The notes under the pieces were generated by a model, which did not search any database, had not been told where the DNA came from, and saw only the letters and a program-made list of their open reading frames with translations. The translations under genes and the position numbers were made by a program. This document shows positions 10,710 to 21,675 of a DNA stretch of 64,000 nucleotides, one piece after another (position 1 is the stretch's first letter; every line of letters begins with the position of its first letter). Source of the stretch: Iris pallida (Eukaryota > Streptophyta > Magnoliopsida > Asparagales > Iridaceae); the NCBI GenBank assembly GCA_029216955.1, contig JANAVB010006998.1, positions 1,974,692 to 2,038,691 of the forward strand. The letters run 5' to 3'.

Positions 10710-11132
10710 GTCGGAGACCAGGTTTTCTTGAGGATATCTCCGACTCATGGTATGATACGTTTTGGTGGAGGCGGAAAGCTTAGCCCGCGCTTCATCGGCC
10801 CTTTCGTTATCAGCGGGAGAGTCGGTGACGTGGCTTACAGGCTAGACTTGCCGCCTGCACTTGTGGGGGTCCACAACGTATTTCATGTATCACAGTTGAG
10901 ACGGTACGTGGCTGACCCTAGCCATGTGCTCGATCATTCGGAGATTGAGGTGGGTCCTTCTCTCAGCTATCCAGAGCAGCCTGTGGAGATTCTGGATCGA
11001 CGGGAGAAGGTTCTGAGGAACCAGGTGATACTGTTGGTACGCGTCGCATGGAGGCATCATTCTCCAGGAGAGTCTACCTGGGAGCGGGAGGATGAGATGC
11101 GCGAGCGGTACCCTTATCTTTTTGGACCTTGA
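10710..11132 (+). CDS. Tekay integrase C-terminus and chromodomain
   Basis: Open from the putative acceptor to the TGA at 11130. The first part is the integrase tail (VGDQVFLRIS, GKLSPRFIGPF, GVHNVFHVSQLR). The last 50 residues match the Tekay chromodomain (ILDRREKVLRN then VAWRHHSPGESTWERED), a motif that directs integration to certain chromatin. Aromatic-cage residues are only partly kept, as is usual for this clade. The end lies 79 bp before the 3' LTR. Translatable only if upstream stops are ignored and the 91-nt segment is removed. Confidence 0.85.
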   Translation, partial: VGDQVFLRISPTHGMIRFGGGGKLSPRFIGPFVISGRVGDVAYRLDLPPALVGVHNVFHVSQLRRYVADPSHVLDHSEIEVGPSLSYPEQPVEILDRREKVLRNQVILLVRVAWRHHSPGESTWEREDEMRERYPYLFGP

Positions 11133-11197
11133 GGTATACTTTCTATCCTTCTCATCAGTTGCATTTCGCCTTTCAATTTCGAGGACAAAATTCTTTT

Positions 11198-11211
11198 AAG
11201 GAGAGTAGATT
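11198..11211 (+). other. Tekay polypurine tract
   Basis: aaggagagtagat lies directly before the 3' LTR and follows the conserved gypsy sequence ttcgaggacaaaatt. It primes plus-strand DNA synthesis. Confidence 0.85.
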
Positions 11212-14200
11212 TGTCACTACCACATTTCTAGTGTGAGGGTATTTTTGTCATTTTGGGGGTATTTTTAAATTTATTGGAATTAATTAGAATTTATGGGAAT
11301 TTTTAGGAATTTATTTGGAATTGTTTGTCTAGGTTGACTTTTGGCTAGTGTTGACTTTGTAGACCTACCTAGAACTAACCCTAGTTAGTGGGCCATGGTT
11401 AGGTCAAGAGACTCTAGTCTAACCTAGCCTAGCACTTGGTTTAAGCCATTTTAGCAAATAGGAATAGAAGTCATAAGTCATGACTTGTGGTTTTAGAACC
11501 TTGTTTAAATCTAATCTACATTTAGCTTTGTAGTTGGCCCAAGGCCCAATAGCTTGACAAACCCCAACCCAATCCCCAAGTAGCCGACCACCCTAATGCC
11601 TAGGGATTCCCACCATATATAATCCCTCTCAAAACTAGGGTTGCCTCTTTCTTAGGAAGAGCCCTATTTTCAAGGAGGTGAGTTCTTGTCTTCATTAATT
11701 CATTTTAATTCCATAATAGGTCCTAAAATCACCAAATCAGTTGCAATAGTTCCTAATACTGTTATTCTTGTTGTTGTGGGTGATTTGGTTCAGTTTGATA
11801 TTGATTGGAAGTGATTTGGACATCAAGCAAAGAGCTAGAAAGAGCCCTCTTCCATTGGAAGTTCACATAGAGGTAACTTCTCCAAATTTCCATGAAACTT
11901 CATGTAGTCTTCACCAATAGGAAGCCCTAAGAGCCACCCTAATACCTGGATAAGGTTTGTGTCCTGTGTCAGTGGTTTCATGTCCGTTCTGAACACGTAT
12001 CAGCCATGGGTGTTAGGTGTTCGACCATATGCCACAGAGGGCAGGTCGATCATGTTAACCCATTCTTTTTGAATAGGAAATAGGTTCTAGATCTAGCCTT
12101 TGGTTTCCTGTCCTTGTGTCCTAGTTTTCGTGTCGTTCTGTGTCAGTTTGCTTGTGTGGACACGCGCGTGCACACGGTCGCGCACAGCTACAGGGATTCC
12201 CTGCTACTCGAGTAAGAGTGCTCGTTGGACACGAAGTTTGGACTCGTGCCACTTGGCATAGACCAAGGGGCAACGACTGACAGTCCCCCCTTTCAGTCTC
12301 GAGTCCAATAGTTTCGTGTCGGACACGCACGAGGCCTCGCAAGGGGATTTGCCTAGGCTGTGCACTGGGATTTTCTCCCCACTGATACGGCCCTATTGCT
12401 AGGGACACGACACCCTAGGACTCAGTACAGGTGCTTGGACACTTAGCTGGACACTAGGTGTACCTCCTGACACGAGCACGAGACACAGTAGTGTCCTGTG
12501 TCGTGCATACGACACGAGTGCACGTGTGCACGAGACAGTGCACTGAACAGTGCACTGTTGTGTCTATTTTGAGTTTTCCTTGTTATGGACACGTCGTGTC
12601 CACTTGGGTGGACACCATTGCATTGTGGGACACATATATGATATATATATTAATTACCAACCTCTGTAATTAGGATTTAAATCAAGTTCATTAGCATTTT
12701 GCCATTCTTCCATTTTTCTGAAACATGTATCAGTCTGTGTGTTCCAGTTTTTAATATTTTGTTTTGGTTGAGTAAATTAACCTGCAAATTATTGTTTAAT
12801 TCATATTTTTAAAGTTCAAATGTGTTCTCCTATATGCTACCTATCTGTGATTAAATTTCTAGAGTGTTTGGTGTTGTGTGGACTTTGAATTGGGCATGGG
12901 AAATTGATTGGGTTAACTTAGGTGTTAACAATTGTTATGAACTAAATTATTAAATGTTCTTCATAACTGAGATGGAATACTAATTTCCTGAGAATGATTC
13001 TATACTAACTTGATTTTCCTTTCCTATACACTGTCACATACACTGTTCTTGATTCTGAAAACACCCCGCAGTTATAGCTCACTACTTTCATTATAAATTA
13101 TCTGAAATTGTTGGGTTAAGTTTTCCTGAGATTCATAGGAAACTGAGATTGAGAACAATGATTGGTTTTCCTTTCCTTTTTCCTTCCTTCTTAACTGGAA
13201 TATGAGGTGTAGCCTTAATGCAAATCTGAGTTCAATTCCAGATTTGGTCTAAAACCTGAGATGAGGTAGGGGGGACTGGATGTTCAATGTGAAATTCCAG
13301 TTTTGACTTAAATTAGTTCCTTCCCTATCCTTCACTGTTTCTATTAAACTTATTTATGCACACTGTTTTGATTTCCTTTCACTGCCATTATTTCCTGTAC
13401 ACACTCTTGACACACACACAAGCATACCTTTTACTGTCTTTTCCTGTCCACACATATCTGCCTAGTACCCACACACACATGTAAACTTTGAACACAAGCT
13501 CCTGCTCACTGTCATGCTCACACATAGCCTTCTCTTTCCTAATTTAGCATTCCTGCACTTGGACACAGTTCACACACTCTTGCACTGAAATTCCTGCACC
13601 TTACACTGTTGGCTAGTATATTTTCTACACACATATATACACAGTTTTTGCCTTCACTGCACTGTTGGAGTATTCCTGCACTCATGTTAGCCTTTAACAC
13701 ACACCAGTATACACATTCACACACATAATTCTCTCTATCTTTCTCTCCTTATGCCTAGTCCTTACATGTGTAGACTATATGTCTAGTATGTAGACATATA
13801 TGATAATGTATGTATATATATAGTGTAATGTAAGTATGGTTTAATATATAAGTTATGATAATTGTGGGTTGTAGATAGTGAGAATCAAATGATGTATGGT
13901 TACCATAGGCATGTATTATATATATATGCTCTATGTATATGGTATAGGCGTAAGCCTTACTCAGGTATACATGAAGCTCATGATAAATAGCTAGTGTGAG
14001 GTAAATTAATGTGTGTTGTTTGTTGGTTTGTATAGCTTAGGATTGGTGTGTGTTGCCAAGTATAGCCTTATTAGACCTAGCTAGTTGAGTTTAGCCTAGT
14101 TTAGACTAAATTAGACTTGGTTGACCTAGTTTGACTTCTAGGGTTGACCAGAGTTGACCAAGAGTTGACTTGGTCTAGATTGACTTAGAATCATGTAGAA

Positions 14201-15430
14201 TGCATAGTAGGACTCCATTATACTATTCTGGACTTGTTGTGACTTGTGCTGTTCTGATTAGGAGCCAGACACCCCTCCTTGGACAGTACGATTCATATCA
14301 GACACTCAGTTACAGATGAGTACATTCTCTGATCATTTTATATCCTGCTTAGAATTATTTCCTGTAGTAGATTACTTTACTTGTACTGTCACGTTGGTCA
14401 CACGGATTGGTACTATATGGATCTCTACATGCGATGTTATCCCCCTCGGGAGCATCGGGTACATTGTGTCATGTGCGTTTCACTTTCATCATGTACTCCT
14501 GTGCTTTCACCATACATGTACACTCTTGTAAATCTTGTACTCTCATGTTCACAGAGCCTTCATGTATACTATCATGTGTACCCTATATGGGCCCCCATGT
14601 GATATCATGTTCAATAACATAACCTGTTTAGATCCTTGTGTATTGATTGGGGAAACGGGGGAGTGCTAGTAGTCATGTGAACAATTTCATAGTAGTGTAG
14701 ATCATGTACAACTCTTTAGTGTAGATCATGTACAAATCTGTCCCGTTCACATGTGCTATCCTGTACTCTACATCACTAGCCACTGTTAGTTCTCTATTTA
14801 TAGTAGATATTTCTATTACAGTTCTCTCTCTTTTTACATACTGCACTTCCTTCAGTACTTGTATCTTACTTTACTGCATATTTTTATTTTCTAACCTGCT
14901 ATTATCTGTTGAGATGTACTGTACTCGCTCCTGTCCTGACTGGACCTGTTGAAAATATTACAGAGGACGAGGAGGAGGCTTGCCTGGACACCTACTACGG
15001 GGCAGCCTTAGATGACACCTGTGAGCTGGACCCTCAGGAGGATCCAGCAGTAGCTGAGGACTTTCCCCCGACTGCCTAGACTAGATTAGCTAGCTTGTCT
15101 TTCATTTGTAGCCTTGAGACATGTTCTAGTTAGACTCTTTTGGAGATCAGTTGTATATATTCTTTTATCTGAGATTTTGTATTGCTGGGATTATCTGAGA
15201 CTACTGTTTTATCTATTTCATTTCCTTGAGTTCTGTTCATATCGTGCTATATCTTCCTTAGTTGTGATTGAGTTCTATTGCTATGTCACCCCCATTCGGG
15301 GAGTATAAACTATTTAGATATTTACATTGCTAGATGTTATGACCTAGGACATCGTTCTACCGCCGACACTGCGGCGTAGGCTGGGCGTATTCACGTCTCG
15401 TGCCCTTAGTATAGGGTGCGGGTCGTGACA
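11212..15430 (+). repeat. 3' LTR of Tekay element (4.2 kb)
   Basis: Copy of 1960-6175 with scattered substitutions, about 98% identical by eye near the start. It ends gtgaca at 15430 and is followed by the GTCAC target duplication. It contains no gene beyond the leader signals described for the 5' copy. Confidence 0.93.
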
Positions 15431-15435
15431 GTCAC

Positions 15436-18400
15436 AACATCTAACAATATATATATCTAAACAGTTTTATACTCCCCGAATGGGGGTGACATAGCAATAA
15501 AACTCAATCACAACTAAGGAAGAGATAGCACGATATGAAATAGAACTCAAGGAAATAAATAGATGAAAAGTAGTCTAAGATAATCCCAGCAATATCCAGC
15601 AGTACAAGGTCTCAGATACAGAATGAAAGAATATATACAACTCAGAGTAAGTCTAGCTAAACATGTCTCAAGACAACATGAAAATAAGATGAGGCCTAAC
15701 TAAACTAGTCTAGGCAGTGGGGTGATGTCCTCAGCTAGAGCTGTCCCATGGAAGGCATCCTCCCAGGCCTCCTCCTCGTCCTCTGTAATATTTTCAACAG
15801 GTCCAGTCAGGACAGGAGCGAGTACAGTACATCTCAACAGTTCATAGCAGGTTAGAAAATATAATCATGCAGTAAAGTAAGATATAGATACTGAAGAAAT
15901 GCAGTAAGTAAACAGAGAGAGAAAACTGTAATGGAAATATCTACTATAAGTAGAGAGCTAATAGTGACTAGTGAGTCAGAGTAAAATATAAACATGTGAA
16001 TGGCATAGGAGGTTCATGACTACAGCTAAGAGAGTGATTCATGACTACAGCTACTTGGATAATATTCACATGTCTATTTCTACTCCCCCAACCCCAATCA
16101 ATACACAAAGATCCGTTCAAGTTATGTTAAGGTTCGTGAAACTTCACATGGCTCATAAAATGAGTGATACGTGAAGGTGATTCATGGAGGCTCTGTGAAC
16201 ATGAGAGTACATGTGTCACAGGCGGTTCGTGAATCAGAGGAAGCATAGAGATACGTGATGATTCATGAAACGCACAAAACATGCTGTATCCGATGCTCCC
16301 GAGGGGGATAACATCTCATGAAAAGATCCATATAGTACCAATCCGTGTGACCAACGTGACAGTATCAAGTAAAGTAATTTAAAGCGGAAAAATAATTCTA
16401 AACAGGATATAAAATGATCAAAGAATGTACTCGCCTGGTATCTGAATAGCTGTGAAAATATACTGTCCGAGATGAGGCACCTGACTCCTAGTTAGAGCAA
16501 CACAAGTCAAGATATATACAGGGGATGATAAATGTAATCCACAATGCATTTGCATGCTGTCTAGGTCAAACTAAGCTAAAGTCGACACTTGGTCAACTCT
16601 AGTCAACCACACTAGTCAAACTAGGTCAAGCCTAAGCCAAACGAGTCTCACTAAGTCTAACCAGCCTATTCTAGCAAGCACACACCACATCTAGGCTATA
16701 CAGGTCAACTGCACACCTATACTGGCATTCAAGCCATATACATAGGCTGTATCACATAGGGTACATCCCATAGGCTATGTGCTATATAGGCCATATCACA
16801 TATTCACACATATTGTATACACTGAATATTTATCTAATTTAATATAATAACACACATTCACTTATAGGTCACATATACATATATAGAAATTATATACGTA
16901 TATAGGCTATTAACATACATGTACATATAGAGAGTGCCATGTGTGTGTGTGTGTGTGTGTGTGTCATTAGGCAGAGTTGTACTTCTAGTTACATGCATGT
17001 ATACATCCATACATACCTATCTTCATATATTCATTTATACATTTATACATGCATACATACATACATATTTACATACATACACACATAGAGAGAGAGGGGG
17101 TTAACAAATGGGAGTGGGACAGTACCATGGGCTGATTAGGATAGGTTACTAGGCTGATCTATGGAGTGGTTATGGGCACACAAAGGGCTGAATTTGGGCA
17201 GTACCTAGGGCTATGTTTGGGGCTGATATGGGAGTGTAAATGGACTGTCAACAAGGGGTTTGATTGGGTTGAAATCTGGACTGAACTGGACAGGGTTTGG
17301 GACTATGTTAGGACTGTTATCTAGGGGCATTTGTGGCTGAACTATGGGCTATAATTGGCAGGTTTTATGACAGCTAAGGTGGGGCTAAGTGTGGGCTGGA
17401 CTGGGTGGTTTGGGACTGCTACTAGGCTGGGTTGGAGTCTGCATATAGGACAGTGTAATGGAAGCATTCCATTCTTCTCAGGAATTCTAAAAACCAAATT
17501 AATTAACACAAATAGTTCAACAATCCAACCCAGGTTGAAATTCCAATCTCAGTTATCTATATAATCAAATCTCATGTTTCCTGTGAAGCAGTTCATCTCA
17601 TTTCATATGATTATTCATTTCGAAACTAAGTAAACTACTAAACATTGAATCAAACCACATTTAGTTACATGAACATTTAGAATCTCAGTTAACATCTTAG
17701 TTGATAATTCAAATTAAAATCTAACTAATATCAAGTCTAAACATCTCATGAACTCAATTAAAGGGGAAAGGGAAACCAATTATTCAAACCTCAATGCAAA
17801 CCCAATACAAAACCAAATCAGATTTACAAAAATCATTTAAAAACCCAGGTTGGTCTCAGATTTCATATGGCTAGTCACTAGGAAATCTCAAGATTAGTTC
17901 ATTTATTTAGAACTGTACAAAATAGTCCAATATCAAGTAACTCTCAAAATAAAATCAAAATACAACCCAAGACACCCAAAATCAACCTATCATTGGATAA
18001 CATGTAGGTGTACCTATTAGGATTAAATACCATACAATTTACAGCAGTAAATTAGTTGAAAGATTGCCCAAAACCCACTTTGAAAAACTGGAAATAAACA
18101 GTGAAGAACACTGTTTCAGAAAATTGGGAAAATCGAGAATTGATGGACAAAAACAAACTAAAATGAAATTAAAATGTTTGGTAACAAACATATGCATTGT
18201 ATACGTGTCCTAGAGTGTGTCTCGTGTCCATTGAAACGTGACACGACGTGTCCACACAAGATAAACTCGAAACAGTGCACTCACAGACACTGCACAGTGC
18301 ACTGTCTCGTGCACAGGTGCACGCGTGTCGTGCACCCTACACGACACGAACTAGGACACGTGGTTGTGCCCACACCTAGGTTAGGTCTAGGTGCACGTAT

Positions 18401-19793
18401 CCATATGCCTGTATCGAGTCAAAAGTGTCGCGTGTCCGAATTATGAAGCCGTGTCAGTGGCTAAAAGTCACATTGCACAGAACAGTGCAAAATCAGTGCG
18501 TGGCCGATTTCTTCCAATCCAGACCACGAAATCTCGTGAAACTTGGGGAGGGTGATGACAGAGGGTGCCCCAAGCTCCCCACAAAATTTTGTGTCAGGGC
18601 ACGCTGTGTCGTGTCCTGCAGGAGCCCCGAGTAGCAGGGGACTCGCCTGGGCCGCGCGCACGTGTCGAAAAATATGTGCACGAGTGTCATAGCGACTCGA
18701 CACGAACTCGATACCGACTCAGAACACTAAAAACATGTAAGCGACACTAAAATACAATTTTCTATTCAAAAACTTCTGCAAAAACGAATCAAAATGCCCA
18801 TTGGGGCATTTCATCAAAAAGTTGAACAAGGACACTGATACGTGTCCAAATAGGACACGAATGGACACAAAACCTAGGTCTAAAAATACCTACAGGACCA
18901 GGACACTTAGGGCTAGGTCTATATACAAAGAAACTAGAATTTTAATGGGTGGATTAGGATTTTACCTATGGTGTTCTCCAACACAAAAACCCCTTCCAAT
19001 GAGGATTCCAAAAAGCCACCAAACTCCTTCAAATTGATAGAAAACTGAGAACAACAAATTCCAACAGCAATAAAACAATAATTAGAACCTATTGCAATTT
19101 GTTTGGATTAAAAAGGAGGTAAAATGGATTTTCTAGGGATTTTTGGAAATGGAGACTCACCTCTTCCAAAGCTTTGTTCTTCCTAAGAGGCTAGCCCTAA
19201 TTTCTAAGAGGATGCTTATAGGGAGGGATTTCCAATGGGTGTAGTGGCTGGCCAAGACTTGTTAGGGTTAGGGTTTAGCTAGTGGTGTGGGCCTATGGGC
19301 TTTTAAGGCTAAGTTATTGATTAAGGTGCAACCACAAGTCATGGCTTATGACTTAAATCCTAACTTGAGTCAAATAATCAAACCATAGGTCAACTCTAGT
19401 CTAACTAGGGTTGCATAACCTAACCAAGGCCAAACTCAACTAGGGTTAGCTCCTAGGTTGGCCTACCATGGTCATTGCTAGTCAAAGTCAACCTAGTCAA
19501 CCCTCATTCAAACAATTCCAAAATAAATTCTAAAAATTCCTATAAATTCAAATAAATTATAATAAAATCGAATAACCCCTAAAATGTCTAAATACAATAA
19601 TCACATAGCTAGTCTCTAGGGTAGGCAGTCTCTACTGTTCACTAGCAAAACACCATAAACACAAGTCATGAATTTAAATAGTTTAAAATAATTAAAAATC
19701 ACTAAAAATCATAATATGAAATAAATATCATTAAATAATAATTATAATTACAAAATTTCAAAATTACCCTCTTCTGGAAAACTGGGTGTTATA
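15436..19793 (-). repeat. 3' LTR of TR-GAG element, main piece
   Basis: Continues the 92-bp piece at 1868-1959 and matches 21767-26106. It contains a (TG)n run near 16941, the GTGTC/GACAC-rich block at about 18190-18900, and a minus-strand TATA-like box with a splice-donor-like junction (exon end at 19161). The minus-strand start reads TATAACACCC, against TGTAACACCC in the other copy. Short ORFs here show no family match. Confidence 0.9.
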
Positions 19794-19808
19794 ATCCTAC
19801 CCACCTTA
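19794..19808 (-). other. Polypurine tract of TR-GAG element
   Basis: On the minus strand aaggtgggtaggat stands right before the LTR, preceded by tttcgaggacaaaatttt, the same context as in Tekay. Confidence 0.8.
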
Positions 19809-20076
19809 TGAAAATTTTGTCCTCGAAATTAAGATGGTCGCACCCCTTCTAGGTTAAGCCCCCAGCAATTAAAGTCTCAGAAATCTATCTTAAATCATAC
19901 AGTTGAAAAGTGTAACCTATGGGGTCATGGCATGCAATACCAGTCTGTGGTCTCTTCTAGTTATAATAACCGTGCTACAATACTAGGCAATCACAAGGTA
20001 TCAAAACATACAAGCAAGGGATTCATCAAAATTCTCAAAAAAAAGAATACTAAGGTTAGGTCAAACTCACCTCCAG

Positions 20077-20769
20077 CTAGGTCTGAGAACCAGAACTCCC
20101 TCCTGGAAGCAGGGCCCTGGTTGGGACAGGTATAGCAGGGCAGTGCTGCATCCAGTGTGCAGCTGAACCACAGATTAAGCACAATCCTTTTCTCTTTCTA
20201 CAGTTGTTCCACTTGTGTCCAGACTTCTTGCAGTAGGCACAGATAGGCTCCGGCTCAGTTGGCCTCTGCTGGACAGGAGACTGGGCTGGGTATGATGATA
20301 TAGGCTGGATAAATGGGTACTCCTCAGACTCTGGATAGGACTGGGTACTGCTCCTCGCCCTCTTGGAGCTAGGCTCTCCTCCTAGAAGCACAGAGTCCCG
20401 CAGACGTAGCAACCTCTGGATTTGCTCCCTCATGGCCTCCTTATGAGCTCTCTGTGACTCCATCAACCTTTCTTGGAAAAATACAAACACCTGGGCTGCA
20501 TCAAGTAGCAAACCTCCGGGTGGTACAGTATGGAGTACAGAGGGTAGGGAAGGGCTCTCGGTCTCAGGCAAATCCGCAGCTCTCTCCTGAACGACAAGAG
20601 ATGAAGGAAGACTCTCTGGCGAGGCTACCACCATCTCCTCAATGGCAGGAGGTGCCACCACCCCATGATCAGATAGAGGGATAACTACCTCCTGAACAGT
20701 AGGAGGTGGAGGCACACTCTCAGTAGTTGCAGCTGCTCTCAGGCGACGGGCTCGGGTCATGGGTGCCAT
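20077..20769 (-). CDS. gag: Gag-like protein of the non-autonomous element
   Basis: About 230 residues, open throughout. I take the Met at 20769 (MAPMTRARRLR) as start; 13 residues upstream are open but hydrophobic and lie in leader sequence. The protein has a Pro/Val-rich acidic N-terminus, a short helical stretch (AAQVFVFFQERLMESQ) aligning with the region before the Tekay gag core, a basic Ser-rich linker, and two CCHC zinc knuckles (CAYCKKSGHKWNNC and CLICGSAAHWMQHC). The large gag core seen in Tekay at 6770-7260 is missing and no pol follows. It probably binds RNA and joins particles made by a helper element; that role is inferred. Confidence 0.82.
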   Translation of the reverse strand: MAPMTRARRLRAAATTESVPPPPTVQEVVIPLSDHGVVAPPAIEEMVVASPESLPSSLVVQERAADLPETESPSLPSVLHTVPPGGLLLDAAQVFVFFQERLMESQRAHKEAMREQIQRLLRLRDSVLLGGEPSSKRARSSTQSYPESEEYPFIQPISSYPAQSPVQQRPTEPEPICAYCKKSGHKWNNCRKRKGLCLICGSAAHWMQHCPAIPVPTRALLPGGSSGSQT

Positions 20770-20808
20770 ACTGAAAGAAAGAGAAAGGAAATAAAAAATA
20801 TAAATCAA

Positions 20809-21648
20809 TCATCAAGGCTAAAAAACTAGTAAATATCAACAAAGGAGAACTAACTACAAGAATCACTACTTAAAGCCAGGCTATACTATCATTCCTAAGA
20901 CAAGGGCCTAATCACAAGTCATCAAATTATCACACTAAGAAAGAACTACATATACATAAGCTCTATAAAGCTAAAAGATCTCTACTCCTAAATTATTGAT
21001 GATGGAAACAATTTATAATAACTGGAATGAAGATAGAGACGATATATTTAAGAACCTTTCCAAGATACAATCTGATAATCATATGTGTCTGACCTAAAAT
21101 CATGATACTCAGAATCCTCGCCACGCTAGTAAGCAAGGCTGCGATAAACGGTAGAGTCCATAACAGGGGCATGTACCTCTATAATCATGTCATCTGGAAT
21201 TCTCGCTATGCCGACTAGTATAGCTGCGAGAAAGTCTAAATCTCATAACCAAGATACGTACATCCGGAGTCAGGTCTCTATGTTTTCGCCATGCCAGCTA
21301 ATATAGCTGCGATAAACTCCAGGTTCCATAACCAAGTAGACGTTTTACCATCCCTGTATTTCCGTCGACATATGTTATCAGAAAAATATCGTAACTCAGG
21401 CCATAAAAATTCATCTCGATAGGAAAAATCAAATCAACAACGATCCAACAAAATCAAATTCAATAATCAAGGAGTGAGAGCAACAAAGCAAGGGAAATGA
21501 TTCAAATTGAAGTTTAATAAGATTCTCAAGGGTCGTCCCAGGAATCTTTCAAGGAATCCTAACAGTGATTGAGTACCTTCAAAATATGTATCCTAATCCT
21601 ACTGCAGGCTGTAGTGATACTCTAGTTCGAGTACCACTACATAAACTC
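20809..21648 (-). other. TR-GAG leader between primer site and gag
   Basis: 840 bp without a gene. It contains three diverged copies of a roughly 53-bp unit at 21114-21165, 21195-21249 and 21281-21334 (core: cgccatgccagctaat then agctgcgataaac then cataacca), spaced 81-86 bp. The part nearest the primer site matches the Tekay leader (shared gtggtactcgaactagagta). Packaging or dimerisation signals would be expected here. Confidence 0.6.
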
Positions 21649-21666
21649 GACCTGCATGGGCCACCA
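21649..21666 (-). other. Primer binding site, apparently tRNA-Ile (TR-GAG)
   Basis: On the plus strand gacctgcatgggccacca, i.e. the tRNA 3' end itself. It is 9 nt from the LTR, as in Tekay. A shared and unusual primer suggests the two families replicate with the same machinery. Confidence 0.7.
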
Positions 21667-21675
21667 CTAAAAATG

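Larger units (their letters stand above)
1960..15430 (+). mobile_element. Tekay-type chromovirus (Ty3/gypsy), complete
   Basis: A 13.5 kb element with 4216- and 4219-bp LTRs (1960-6175, 11212-15430), ends TGTCAC...GTGACA, and a perfect 5-bp duplication GTCAC at 1955-1959 and 15431-15435. The order gag, protease, RT, RNase H, integrase, chromodomain is that of plant chromoviruses; the protein sequences and long LTRs fit Tekay/Del. The LTRs are about 98% identical over the first 650 bp by eye, so it is young. It still has stops at 6434, 7067, 7409, 10469 and 10505 and frameshifts near 9287 and 9620, so it is not autonomous. It sits in the LTR of its non-autonomous relative, in opposite orientation. 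Confidence 0.93.

Noticed and set aside
10728..11132. Chromodomain segment as an independent gene starting at 10728
   Set aside because: The conserved motif begins upstream at 10710 and joins integrase in frame if the 91-nt segment is removed.
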